DNA of 12,574 nt from Phocaeicola plebeius (GTDB lineage Bacteria; Bacteroidota; Bacteroidia; Bacteroidales; Bacteroidaceae). Positions 5,657-12,574 of the stretch are shown here, in pieces. The stretch lies in assembly GCF_003437535.1 (NCBI RefSeq), contig NZ_QSQT01000054.1, forward strand, positions 1 through 12,574, written 5' to 3'. How positions within the stretch are numbered: position 1 is the stretch's first letter; the number at the start of each line of letters is the position of its first letter. The notes below the pieces were generated by a model. It ran no database searches. It had not been told where the DNA came from and worked only from the letters and a program-made list of their open reading frames with translations. A program made the translations under genes and the position numbers.

Positions 5657-8174
5657 CAAAATGTCCACACTTGAACAGAAGTTTCCGCTTTTAGCCATAG
5701 AGAACGGATGTATCATTTCAAAGGATGCCGATATTACGGTAGCCTTTGAAATGGAACTTCCTGAACTTTTTACCATCACCTCTGATGAATATGAGGCAAT
5801 GCACTCCACATGGTACAAGTCTATAAAAGTGCTGCCTAATTATACTATTGTACACAAACAGGACTGGTTTATCATGGAAAGGTATGAATCGGAACTGCGA
5901 AAGGAAGATATTTCATTTCTTGGCAGAGCCTATGAAAAGCATTTTAATGAAAGACCTTTTCTGAATCATTCGGTATATCTCTTCATCACAAAAACCAACA
6001 AACAGAAGATGATGCAGCAGAGTAATTTCTCCACTCTATGCAGGGGAAACATTCTGCCAAAAGAAATTACAGACAAAGAAGGAGTCAATGCTTTTCTTGA
6101 AGCGGTAGATCAGTTTGAAAGAATAATGAACTCATCCGGATTCTTCACTCTCAAACGGTTCGATGCTGATGAAATAGCCGGGACAAGTGAGAAACCGGGA
6201 CTCCTGGACAGATACTTTTCACTTTCAGAAAGCAACCATGCTTCTTTGGAAGATATACGTTTGGGAGCTGATGAAGTGCGTATCGGTGACAAGATTCTTT
6301 GTCTGCACACTTTATCTGATACGGACGACCTTCCGGCTCATGTAGTAACTGACTACAGACATGAAAGGCTTTCTACAGACAGAAGTGACTGCAGACTATC
6401 TTTTGCTGCTCCCGTTGGATTATTGCTTTCATGCGACCATATATACAACCAGTATATTTTCATTGATGACAGTGCGGAAAACCTGAAGAAGTTTGAACGT
6501 CAGGCCAGAAATATGCACTCCCTTTCAAGATACAGCCGTGCCAATCAGATAAACAAGGAATGGTTGGAAGAATATATGAATACTGCACATTCAAAAGGAC
6601 TGACTTCCATACGTGCACATTTCAATGTATTGGCATGGAGTGACGACCGTGAACAGCTGAAGCATATCAAGAATGATGTCGGTTCGGCCTTGGCTATGAT
6701 GGAATGCAAGCCGCGCCATAATACCATTGATACGGCAACTCTCTATTGGGCTGCCATGCCGGGTAATGCTGCAGATTTCCCATCAGAGGAAAGTTTCTAT
6801 ACTTTCATTGAACCTGCACTATGTTTCTTCACTGCTGAAACGAACTACAAGGATTCACTTTCACCATTTGGTATCAAGATGGCTGACCGTATGTCTGGAA
6901 AGCCTTTGCATCTTGACATTTCAGACCTTCCCATGAAGAAAGGAATAACAACCAACAGAAACAAGTTTATCCTAGGGCCGTCAGGAAGCGGAAAGAGTTT
7001 CTTTACCAATCATATGATAAGACAATACTATGAGCAGGGAACACATGTGCTATTGGTAGATACAGGAAACTCTTATCAAGGACTCTGTTCACTTATACAG
7101 AACAACACCAAAGGGAATGACGGTATTTACTTTACTTATACGGAAGAGAATCCAATCTCCTTCAATCCCTTCTATACAGACGACAAGGTTTTCGATATTG
7201 AAAAGGAAGAAAGTATATGTGCACTGATTCTGACATTATGGAAGGGTGAAGACAAGTATATAGAAAAGACCGAATCCAATGAACTCGGAACAGCCATACA
7301 TAATTATATAAGGATGATACATAAAGACGAGAAACTGATTCCGTGTTTCAACACCTTCTATGAATATCTGCGTGACGTATATCGGGTAGAATTACAAAGC
7401 AGAGATATTAAGGTATCAAAAGATGATTTCAATATAGACAATCTGCTGACTACACTCACTCCATATTATCGTGGCGGAAGATATGACTTTCTGTTGAACT
7501 CACAACAAAATATTGACCTTCTTAGCAAGAGATTCATTGTCTTTGAAATTGATGCCATAAAGGACAACAAAGACCTTTTCCCGGTTGTGACCATCATTAT
7601 CATGGAAAGCTTCATCAACAAGATGCGCCGGTTGAAAGGTATCAGAAAGATGATTCTCATAGAAGAAGCATGGAAGGCTATTGCTTCAGCTAATATGGCC
7701 TATTATATAAAATATCTTTACAAAACAGTAAGAAAGTTCTTTGGTGAAGCCATTGTTGTCACTCAGGAAGTGGACGACATTATTCAGAGTCCTATCGTCA
7801 AGGAAAGTATCATCAACAACTCCGACTGCAAGATTCTGCTTGACCAGCGAAAGTACATGAACAAGTTCGACATCATCCAGAATATTCTTGGACTTACGGA
7901 AAAGGAACGTTCACAGATTCTTTCCATCAATCAGGATTTGGATCCGAAAAGAAAATACAAGGAAGTATGGATAGGACTTGGCGGAACTCAATCTGCCGTA
8001 TATGCCACAGAAGTTAGTATGGAAGAGAACCTGGCTTACACAACAGAGGAAAGAGAGAAGATGGAAGTAATGGACAAAGTGGAACAACTGAACGGTGATA
8101 TAGAAACGGCTATCCGTCAGCTTGCCGAACAGAAACGTGAGATAATCAGGAAAGAAGAATCAAGTCAAACTTAA
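5643..8174 (+). CDS. traG: TraG, VirB4-like conjugation ATPase
   Basis: This is the large ATPase that powers assembly of, and transport through, the type IV secretion channel, at the cytoplasmic face of the inner membrane. Residues about 1-430 form the VirB4 N-terminal region. The ATPase domain has Walker A GPSGSGKS at 445-452, the motif LLVDTGNSY near 471-479, and Walker B MILIEEAW at 670-677. Later conserved segments are VVTQEVDDI (near 707-715) and KILLDQRK (about 732-739). At 843 residues it is full length for Bacteroides TraG. I keep the first ATG (MRNISKMSTLEQKFP): it overlaps traF by 14 bases, and family members commonly begin this way. A later Met7 is an alternative. All nucleotide-binding motifs are intact. 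Confidence 0.93.
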   Translation: MRNISKMSTLEQKFPLLAIENGCIISKDADITVAFEMELPELFTITSDEYEAMHSTWYKSIKVLPNYTIVHKQDWFIMERYESELRKEDISFLGRAYEKHFNERPFLNHSVYLFITKTNKQKMMQQSNFSTLCRGNILPKEITDKEGVNAFLEAVDQFERIMNSSGFFTLKRFDADEIAGTSEKPGLLDRYFSLSESNHASLEDIRLGADEVRIGDKILCLHTLSDTDDLPAHVVTDYRHERLSTDRSDCRLSFAAPVGLLLSCDHIYNQYIFIDDSAENLKKFERQARNMHSLSRYSRANQINKEWLEEYMNTAHSKGLTSIRAHFNVLAWSDDREQLKHIKNDVGSALAMMECKPRHNTIDTATLYWAAMPGNAADFPSEESFYTFIEPALCFFTAETNYKDSLSPFGIKMADRMSGKPLHLDISDLPMKKGITTNRNKFILGPSGSGKSFFTNHMIRQYYEQGTHVLLVDTGNSYQGLCSLIQNNTKGNDGIYFTYTEENPISFNPFYTDDKVFDIEKEESICALILTLWKGEDKYIEKTESNELGTAIHNYIRMIHKDEKLIPCFNTFYEYLRDVYRVELQSRDIKVSKDDFNIDNLLTTLTPYYRGGRYDFLLNSQQNIDLLSKRFIVFEIDAIKDNKDLFPVVTIIIMESFINKMRRLKGIRKMILIEEAWKAIASANMAYYIKYLYKTVRKFFGEAIVVTQEVDDIIQSPIVKESIINNSDCKILLDQRKYMNKFDIIQNILGLTEKERSQILSINQDLDPKRKYKEVWIGLGGTQSAVYATEVSMEENLAYTTEEREKMEVMDKVEQLNGDIETAIRQLAEQKREIIRKEESSQT

Positions 8175-8186
8175 TACAATGGAATT

Positions 8187-8816
8187 ATGAAATCAAGACT
8201 TATCATCATGGCTTTGACTTTATTGTTGTCAGGACATGAAGTTTATGCACAATGGGTCGTTACAGATCCTACCAATTTTGCTGGAAACATAGCCAATACC
8301 GTCAAAGAGATTGCCACTGCATCCAAAACGGTAAACAATACACTGAACAATTTCCGTGAAGTGGAGAAAATATACAGACAAGGCAAAGAATATTATGATG
8401 CCTTGCAAAAAGTAAAGACTCTTGTGTCGGATGCCTATAAGGTAAAAGAGACTATCCTAATGGTTTCGGATATATCCGGTATTTATGTCAACTCATACAA
8501 GAAAATGTTAAGTGACAAGAACTTTACTCCAAAGGAGCTGGATGCCATTGCCTTCGGTTATGCCAGGTTACTTGAAGAAAGCAGCGAGTGTCTGAAAGAA
8601 CTTAAAGATGTGGTGAACGTGACCTCACTTTCCATGACAGACAAGGAAAGAATGGATGTGATAGACCGTGTATATCGTGACGTGAAAGAATATAAAGGAC
8701 TCGTAAACTATTATACAAACAAGAACATTTCCGTAAGCTATTTGAGGGCCTTGAAAGCCGGAGATACAAAAAGAGTACTATCACTATATGGTACTGCATC
8801 GGAAAGATATTGGTAA
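8187..8816 (+). CDS. traI: TraI, secreted helical conjugation protein (DUF4141)
   Basis: A 209-residue periplasmic protein with a clear signal peptide (1-21, cut at VYA before Gln22). The mature part is mostly long amphipathic helices, for example NIANTVKEIATASKTVNNTL followed by a predicted coil to about residue 95, with no cysteine pairs or enzyme motifs beyond a lone Cys. The helical character, signal peptide and position between the VirB4-like and VirB6-like genes are reminiscent of VirB5/TrbJ proteins, which sit at the pilus tip or outer channel; this equivalence is inferred. It begins 12 bases after traG, so no traH-like gene lies between them as in some related elements. Confidence 0.82.
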   Translation: MKSRLIIMALTLLLSGHEVYAQWVVTDPTNFAGNIANTVKEIATASKTVNNTLNNFREVEKIYRQGKEYYDALQKVKTLVSDAYKVKETILMVSDISGIYVNSYKKMLSDKNFTPKELDAIAFGYARLLEESSECLKELKDVVNVTSLSMTDKERMDVIDRVYRDVKEYKGLVNYYTNKNISVSYLRALKAGDTKRVLSLYGTASERYW

Positions 8817-8834
8817 AACTAACCTGACTTTACT

Positions 8835-9863
8835 ATGGATGTAAGTAATCTTCACGAGATTCTGAGAGATCTCTATAATGAAATGATGCCACTTTGCGCT
8901 GATATGGCCGGAGTGGCAAAAGGGCTTGCCGGACTGGGTGCTCTTTTCTATATAGCCATGCGGATATGGTCAAGCCTGGCACGTGCAGAACCGATAGACG
9001 TATTCCCTTTGCTTAGACCGTTTGCACTGGGACTCTGTATTCTTTTCTTTCCGACTATTGTACTTGGAACAATCAACGGACTGTTATCGCCTATAGCTCA
9101 GGGATGCCATTCCATTGTTGAATCACAAACTTTCGACCTACAAAAATATAAGGAAGAACGTGACAAGTTGGAATATGAGGCACTGATGCGTAACCCTGAA
9201 ACTGCATACTTAGTATCCAATGAAGAATTTGACAGAAAGCTTGATGACCTTGGCTGGTCTCCTTCGGATTTGGCTACTATGACCGGTATGTATTATGACA
9301 GGGCTATGTACAACACCAAAAGAGCAATATCGGACGGATTCCGTTCCTTGCTTGAAATGATATTTGAAGCTGCCGGACTAATCATTGATACGATACGAAC
9401 ATTCTTTCTGGTCGTACTATCAATACTTGGACCAATAGTATTTGCCTTTGCCACATGGGACGGATTACAAGGTTCACTGGCAATATGGTTCAGCAGATAC
9501 ATTTCAGTATATCTGTGGCTCCCGGTTTCAGACATTTTTTCGGCAATGCTTACCAAGATACAGATTCTTATGATGCAGCAGGATATTGAAGCACTCAGTG
9601 ATCCGACATTCGTACCAGACCTGAACAATACGGTGTATATCGTATTTCTGCTTATTGGAATCATTGGATTCTTTACCGTTCCAACCGTATCCGGATGGAT
9701 TGTCGAAGCCGGTGGCGGAGTTGGTAATTATGGTAAGAATATCAACGATACATCAAAAGGTGCAGGCAAAGGTGCGATATCAGGTGGTAAGGGGGTTGCT
9801 GCGGCATCAGGTGCAGCCGTTGGAAACATAGCCGGAAGAATAAAAGGAACACTTATAAAGTAA
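8835..9863 (+). CDS. traJ: TraJ, VirB6/TrbL-like polytopic membrane protein
   Basis: A 342-residue inner-membrane protein, probably the VirB6-like core of the channel. Hydrophobic helices are seen at about 24-45, 62-85, 183-208 (TFFLVVLSILGPIVFAFATW), 214-238 (with conserved SRYISVYLWLPVSDIF) and 266-292. A soluble segment of about 95-180 separates the second and third helices. The C-terminal 40 residues are rich in Gly, Ala and Lys (GAGKGAISGGKGVAAASGAA), as in many TraJ proteins, and are probably flexible. It starts 18 bases after the traI stop and is followed by a 25-base gap before traK. Length and motif order are normal for the family. Confidence 0.87.
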   Translation: MDVSNLHEILRDLYNEMMPLCADMAGVAKGLAGLGALFYIAMRIWSSLARAEPIDVFPLLRPFALGLCILFFPTIVLGTINGLLSPIAQGCHSIVESQTFDLQKYKEERDKLEYEALMRNPETAYLVSNEEFDRKLDDLGWSPSDLATMTGMYYDRAMYNTKRAISDGFRSLLEMIFEAAGLIIDTIRTFFLVVLSILGPIVFAFATWDGLQGSLAIWFSRYISVYLWLPVSDIFSAMLTKIQILMMQQDIEALSDPTFVPDLNNTVYIVFLLIGIIGFFTVPTVSGWIVEAGGGVGNYGKNINDTSKGAGKGAISGGKGVAAASGAAVGNIAGRIKGTLIK

Positions 9864-9888
9864 TGATACAATATAAATATTTCTGATT

Positions 9889-10512
9889 ATGGAATTTAAG
9901 TCATTGAAAAATATTGAGACTTCATTCAAGCATATACGGCTGTATGTAATGGTATTTGCAGGACTATGTCTGCTGATTTCTGCCATTGCTATATTTGCCT
10001 CCTTCTCATTTGCAAGGGAACAGAGAGAAAAGATATATGTACTTGATAACGGTAAATCGCTTATACTGGCATTGGCACAGGATGCGGCAGCCAACCGTCC
10101 GGTTGAAGCAAGAGAACACGTAAGGAGGTTTCATGAACTGTTCTTTACACTGGCTCCGGACAAAGATGCCATAGAAAGCAATATGAAACGTGCCTTTATG
10201 TTAACCGACAAGACTTCTTATGATTATTACAAGGATTTGGCTGAGAAAGGATATTACAACAGAATCATTTCCGGAAATATCCATCAGCGCATAGAGATAG
10301 ATTCTATAAGCTGCAATTTTGATTCACATCCTTACAAGGTAGTGACATTCGCCAAACAGTACATCGTCAGAAGTAGCAACACTACCATAAGATCATTGGT
10401 AACTGAATGTAATCTTGTCAACTCTGTACGTTCAGACAACAACCCTCAGGGATTTACCATTGAGAAGTTCGTAGTATTGGAAAACCGGGATTTACAAACC
10501 ATAAACAAATAA
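9889..10512 (+). CDS. traK: TraK, VirB8-like bitopic membrane protein
   Basis: This 207-residue protein has a short cytoplasmic N-terminus, one membrane helix (about 18-42) and a periplasmic domain, the layout of VirB8 and TrbF. The conserved family features include the post-helix segment REQREKIYVLDNGKSLILAL, a helix-rich region with RRFHELFFTLAPD (about 84-96) and a beta-rich C-terminal region from about 133. VirB8-type proteins scaffold the inner-membrane complex and contact VirB9 and VirB10. It sits between the VirB6-like and the small TraL genes, and its stop is 4 bases before traL. The product appears full length. Confidence 0.87.
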   Translation: MEFKSLKNIETSFKHIRLYVMVFAGLCLLISAIAIFASFSFAREQREKIYVLDNGKSLILALAQDAAANRPVEAREHVRRFHELFFTLAPDKDAIESNMKRAFMLTDKTSYDYYKDLAEKGYYNRIISGNIHQRIEIDSISCNFDSHPYKVVTFAKQYIVRSSNTTIRSLVTECNLVNSVRSDNNPQGFTIEKFVVLENRDLQTINK

Positions 10513-10516
10513 AAGC

Positions 10517-10792
10517 ATGGGAAATATACTAAAAGGCATTAAGGAAACTATAAAAGAAAGGTGTGAAGCTCTTTCTCCCAAACAGAGAAAACGGGTGCTT
10601 ATAATCATGTGTCTGCTTTATTTTCTTGCATCGCTATGGATGATAATGGGCTTTTTTATAAAGGACAGACAAAATGAGCAACAAGACTTCATGGAAATGT
10701 TTGACGGCTCAATATCTGAAGATACTCTTGACATGCCTGAACTTATGAATAACAATAACCAACCATTAAACAATCAAGATTATGAGCAGTGA
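10517..10792 (+). CDS. traL: TraL, small single-helix membrane protein (DUF3989)
   Basis: A 91-residue protein with a basic N-terminal segment (1-26, KGIKETIKERCEALSPKQRK), one membrane helix (about 27-48) and an acidic, Asn-rich C-terminal tail that is probably periplasmic. Small proteins of this layout always sit between traK and traM in CTnDOT-type operons. No enzymatic motif is present and the role is unknown; a helper in assembling the inner-membrane complex with TraK and TraM is likely from position. The last 11 bases overlap the start of traM, consistent with coupled translation. Confidence 0.82.
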   Translation: MGNILKGIKETIKERCEALSPKQRKRVLIIMCLLYFLASLWMIMGFFIKDRQNEQQDFMEMFDGSISEDTLDMPELMNNNNQPLNNQDYEQ

Positions 10793-12056
10793 CAAAAGCA
10801 AAGGAACTGACCTTATAAAAAAGGAGAAGGCAAAGAAAGCTCTTGTCTTCGGAGGTCTTGGTATCCTCTTTCTGGCTTCAATGTATCTGATATTTGCGCC
10901 AACAGACGCAGATAAGGAAAAGGAAGCGTTACAGTCCGGACTGAACGTAAATATACCTCAGGCTACGGATAACAAGCTGACGGACGATAAGCAAAAGGCA
11001 TACGAATTTAGTTCTGATGAAAAGAAAAATAAAGACAGGGAAAGAGCTATCGGGACATTAGCTGAAATGTATAGTTCTGAAAACACAAATAAGCCTGATA
11101 CAGAAAACAGCAATAAAAGTAATACTACTGTAAATAACAATAATGAAAGTAGCAGTCATATAGACCGTTCCGTACGTGAATACCAAGCGGCTTCACAAGC
11201 TGTTTCCAATTTCTATGAAAATGATTATGACTACGAAAAGGAACAGATGCGCGAGGAACTGGAGTATCTCCGTCAGGAATTAAAAGATATGGAGGAAAGC
11301 CAATCAGAGGAAGAAAAGCAGTTGGAACTACTTGAAAAATCCTATCAGATGGCTTCAAAGTATCTGCCAACGAATATGAATACACAGACTTCTGTCAGCG
11401 ATACAACCAATAAGAGCCATATAAGTTCGACATTCAATGGCCAATCAATGGAGGTGCTTCCGGCTTCAAAACCGGTTGTGTCTTCATTGATTCAACCAAT
11501 GACAGACGAAGAATTTACAAAGGAATACTCCAAGGAAAGGAATATGTCATTTATCACACCTACAGCTAATAGGGACAATTCACAGAAAAATACAATAGCC
11601 TGTAAAGTGGATAGAACTACCACAATCAGAGACAATGAAACTCTGCAGCTCAGACTGCTTGAATCGGTACGTATCTGTGAAAACATCATTCCAAGAAATG
11701 CACTCCTTACAGCAAAAAGCAAACTGTCCGGTAACAGAATGATGCTTTATGTTACAACCATAGAACTAGGAGAAAATATCTATCCGGTGAAACTGACTGC
11801 ATACGACATGGACGGTCTGGAAGGGGTATTCATTCCCGGATCTGACGAAATAGATGCACTGAAGGAAGTTGGTGCAAACGTAGGCGGTTCAGTAGGAACA
11901 AGCTTTACATTCTCATCATCGGCAAAAGACCAGATAATATCTGATGCAGCAAGAGGACTGATGCAGGGAACTTCCAACTACCTGGTCAAGAAAATCAGAA
12001 CAATCAAAGTAACATTCAAAAGCGGGCACAGACTTATGCTGATGCCTACCAAGTAA
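10782..12056 (+). CDS. traM: TraM, VirB10/TrbI-like channel protein (DUF3714)
   Basis: This 424-residue protein spans the envelope as VirB10 does. A cytoplasmic basic N-terminus (KKEKAKKA) precedes one membrane helix (about 20-38). A Ser/Asn-rich linker follows at about 98-126, then a strong coiled coil at about 151-194 with many Glu/Leu heptads. The conserved C-terminal domain (about 270-424) begins near IACKVDRTTTIRDNETLQLR and contains GNRMMLYVTTIELGENIYPV and GLEGVFIPG, matching the VirB10/TrbI outer-membrane-complex region. It overlaps traL by 11 bases and ends 19 bases before traN, its predicted VirB9-like partner. The start ATG gives the usual short N-terminus. The length is typical. 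Confidence 0.88.
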   Translation: MSSDKSKGTDLIKKEKAKKALVFGGLGILFLASMYLIFAPTDADKEKEALQSGLNVNIPQATDNKLTDDKQKAYEFSSDEKKNKDRERAIGTLAEMYSSENTNKPDTENSNKSNTTVNNNNESSSHIDRSVREYQAASQAVSNFYENDYDYEKEQMREELEYLRQELKDMEESQSEEEKQLELLEKSYQMASKYLPTNMNTQTSVSDTTNKSHISSTFNGQSMEVLPASKPVVSSLIQPMTDEEFTKEYSKERNMSFITPTANRDNSQKNTIACKVDRTTTIRDNETLQLRLLESVRICENIIPRNALLTAKSKLSGNRMMLYVTTIELGENIYPVKLTAYDMDGLEGVFIPGSDEIDALKEVGANVGGSVGTSFTFSSSAKDQIISDAARGLMQGTSNYLVKKIRTIKVTFKSGHRLMLMPTK

Positions 12057-12075
12057 AACAATAAAATCAGAAAAT

Positions 12076-12567
12076 ATGAAAAAAGGATTCTTAATTGCGG
12101 CTATATGTGTCGCATTCGGTTTACAGACAATATCAGCACAGGATACAGAAGCAAAATCACACGGTGATTTGTTTCAGGGAATGAGCAGAACCATACCTCA
12201 GGGACGTGTGGTACTCCCATACGGACTTGAAGTAACTTTTGAAAAGACTGTTCATCTAATTTTTCCGGCTCCCATAAGATATGTGGATTTAGGCTCGTCA
12301 AACATTATTGCCGGACAAGCTGATGATGCAGAAAATGTACTTCGAGTAAAAGCTGCAGTACGTGACTTTGAAACAGAATGCAATCTCTCCGTTATCTGTG
12401 ATGATGGCAGTTTCTACTCATATAATGTAAGATATGCGGAAGAACCTGAAAAACTGAGTATAGAAATGAAGGATTTTCTTTATCCGGGAAACAACAATCT
12501 GCCTGTTAATAAAGCTGATATCTACATATTCCGAAGCATACCCGTTCACTTTCCGGCAGCTTATTAG
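12076..12567 (+). CDS. traN: TraN, VirB9-like protein, C-terminally truncated
   Basis: TraN is the periplasmic or outer-membrane partner of TraM. The signal peptide is 1-21 (cut at ISA before Gln22). The N-terminal VirB9-like domain is well conserved: VTFEKTVHLIFPAPIRYVDL (about 55-74), IIAGQADDAENVLRVKAAV (about 77-95) and DDGSFYSYNVRYAEEPEKL (about 109-127). Family members continue past DIYLKELG for roughly another 150 residues. Here the match stops at Asp148-Ile-Tyr150 (to 12525), after which IFRSIPVHFPAAY and a TAG end the frame at 163 residues. None of the three frames after 12525 resumes recognisable TraN sequence, so a foreign insertion or rearrangement is more likely than a simple frameshift. 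The truncated protein lacks its C-terminal domain and is probably not functional. Confidence 0.82.
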   Translation: MKKGFLIAAICVAFGLQTISAQDTEAKSHGDLFQGMSRTIPQGRVVLPYGLEVTFEKTVHLIFPAPIRYVDLGSSNIIAGQADDAENVLRVKAAVRDFETECNLSVICDDGSFYSYNVRYAEEPEKLSIEMKDFLYPGNNNLPVNKADIYIFRSIPVHFPAAY

Positions 12568-12574
12568 GGTATAA
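12526..12574. other. Foreign-looking sequence after the traN break, possible insertion-element end
   Basis: Similarity to the TraN family stops near 12525, and the remaining 49 bases do not encode TraN in any frame. They contain a 6-bp inverted repeat ATACCC (12538-12543) and GGGTAT (12567-12572). No known IS end or intron boundary is recognised with confidence. An insertion element, a recombination junction or an assembly artefact would all fit. Confidence 0.4.

Overview
This window is the core transfer region of a Bacteroidales conjugative transposon (integrative and conjugative element) of the CTnDOT type. The assignment rests on gene content and order: a leftward mobA-mobB-mobC set, and a rightward tra operon beginning with a ParA-like TraA and running through TraE, F, G, I, J, K, L, M and N. 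The AT-rich DNA, a TAnnTTTG-type promoter box and signal peptides cut just before Gln all fit Bacteroides, Phocaeicola or Prevotella. No integrase, excision, resistance or other cargo gene is present.

Left part (1-2651, all minus strand): mobA (relaxosome accessory protein), mobB (HUH relaxase) and mobC (VirD4/TraG-like coupling ATPase). mobC is interrupted. At position 52/51 its reading frame runs into a sequence starting GTGCGCCC, followed by two small hairpins. This is the 5' end of a group II intron in the sense orientation of mobC. The predicted 333-aa protein is therefore a 5' exon plus a few intron-encoded residues, not a complete coupling protein.

Centre (2652-3128): a 477-base gap between the divergent mob and tra operons. 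The half next to mobA holds clustered inverted repeats (candidate oriT), a Bacteroides-like -7 box and a perfect 8-bp palindrome. The half next to traA is a G-poor tract with five degenerate CAGAT repeats, the last overlapping the traA start codon.

Right part (3129-12567, all plus strand): traA (ParA-type ATPase), a DUF3408 protein and an acidic membrane-anchored protein, followed by the secretion channel genes. TraE, TraF and TraG resemble VirB2, VirB3 and VirB4; TraI is a secreted helical protein; TraJ is VirB6-like, TraK VirB8-like, TraL a small one-helix membrane protein, TraM VirB10-like and TraN VirB9-like. Genes overlap or lie a few bases apart, so one transcript is likely. traN loses its family sequence after about residue 150, giving a truncated product just before the window ends.

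Together MobA and MobB would nick and hold the DNA at oriT, MobC would hand it to the channel, and TraE-TraN would build the channel. The most interesting points are the group II intron in mobC, the partition-like look of the head of the tra operon (ParA ATPase, small candidate DNA-binding protein, upstream repeats), and a shared SL-[DE]-DF motif linking the DUF3408 protein to the membrane-anchored protein. Both window ends fall in foreign-looking junctions, as expected if the window is a contig that stopped at multi-copy elements.
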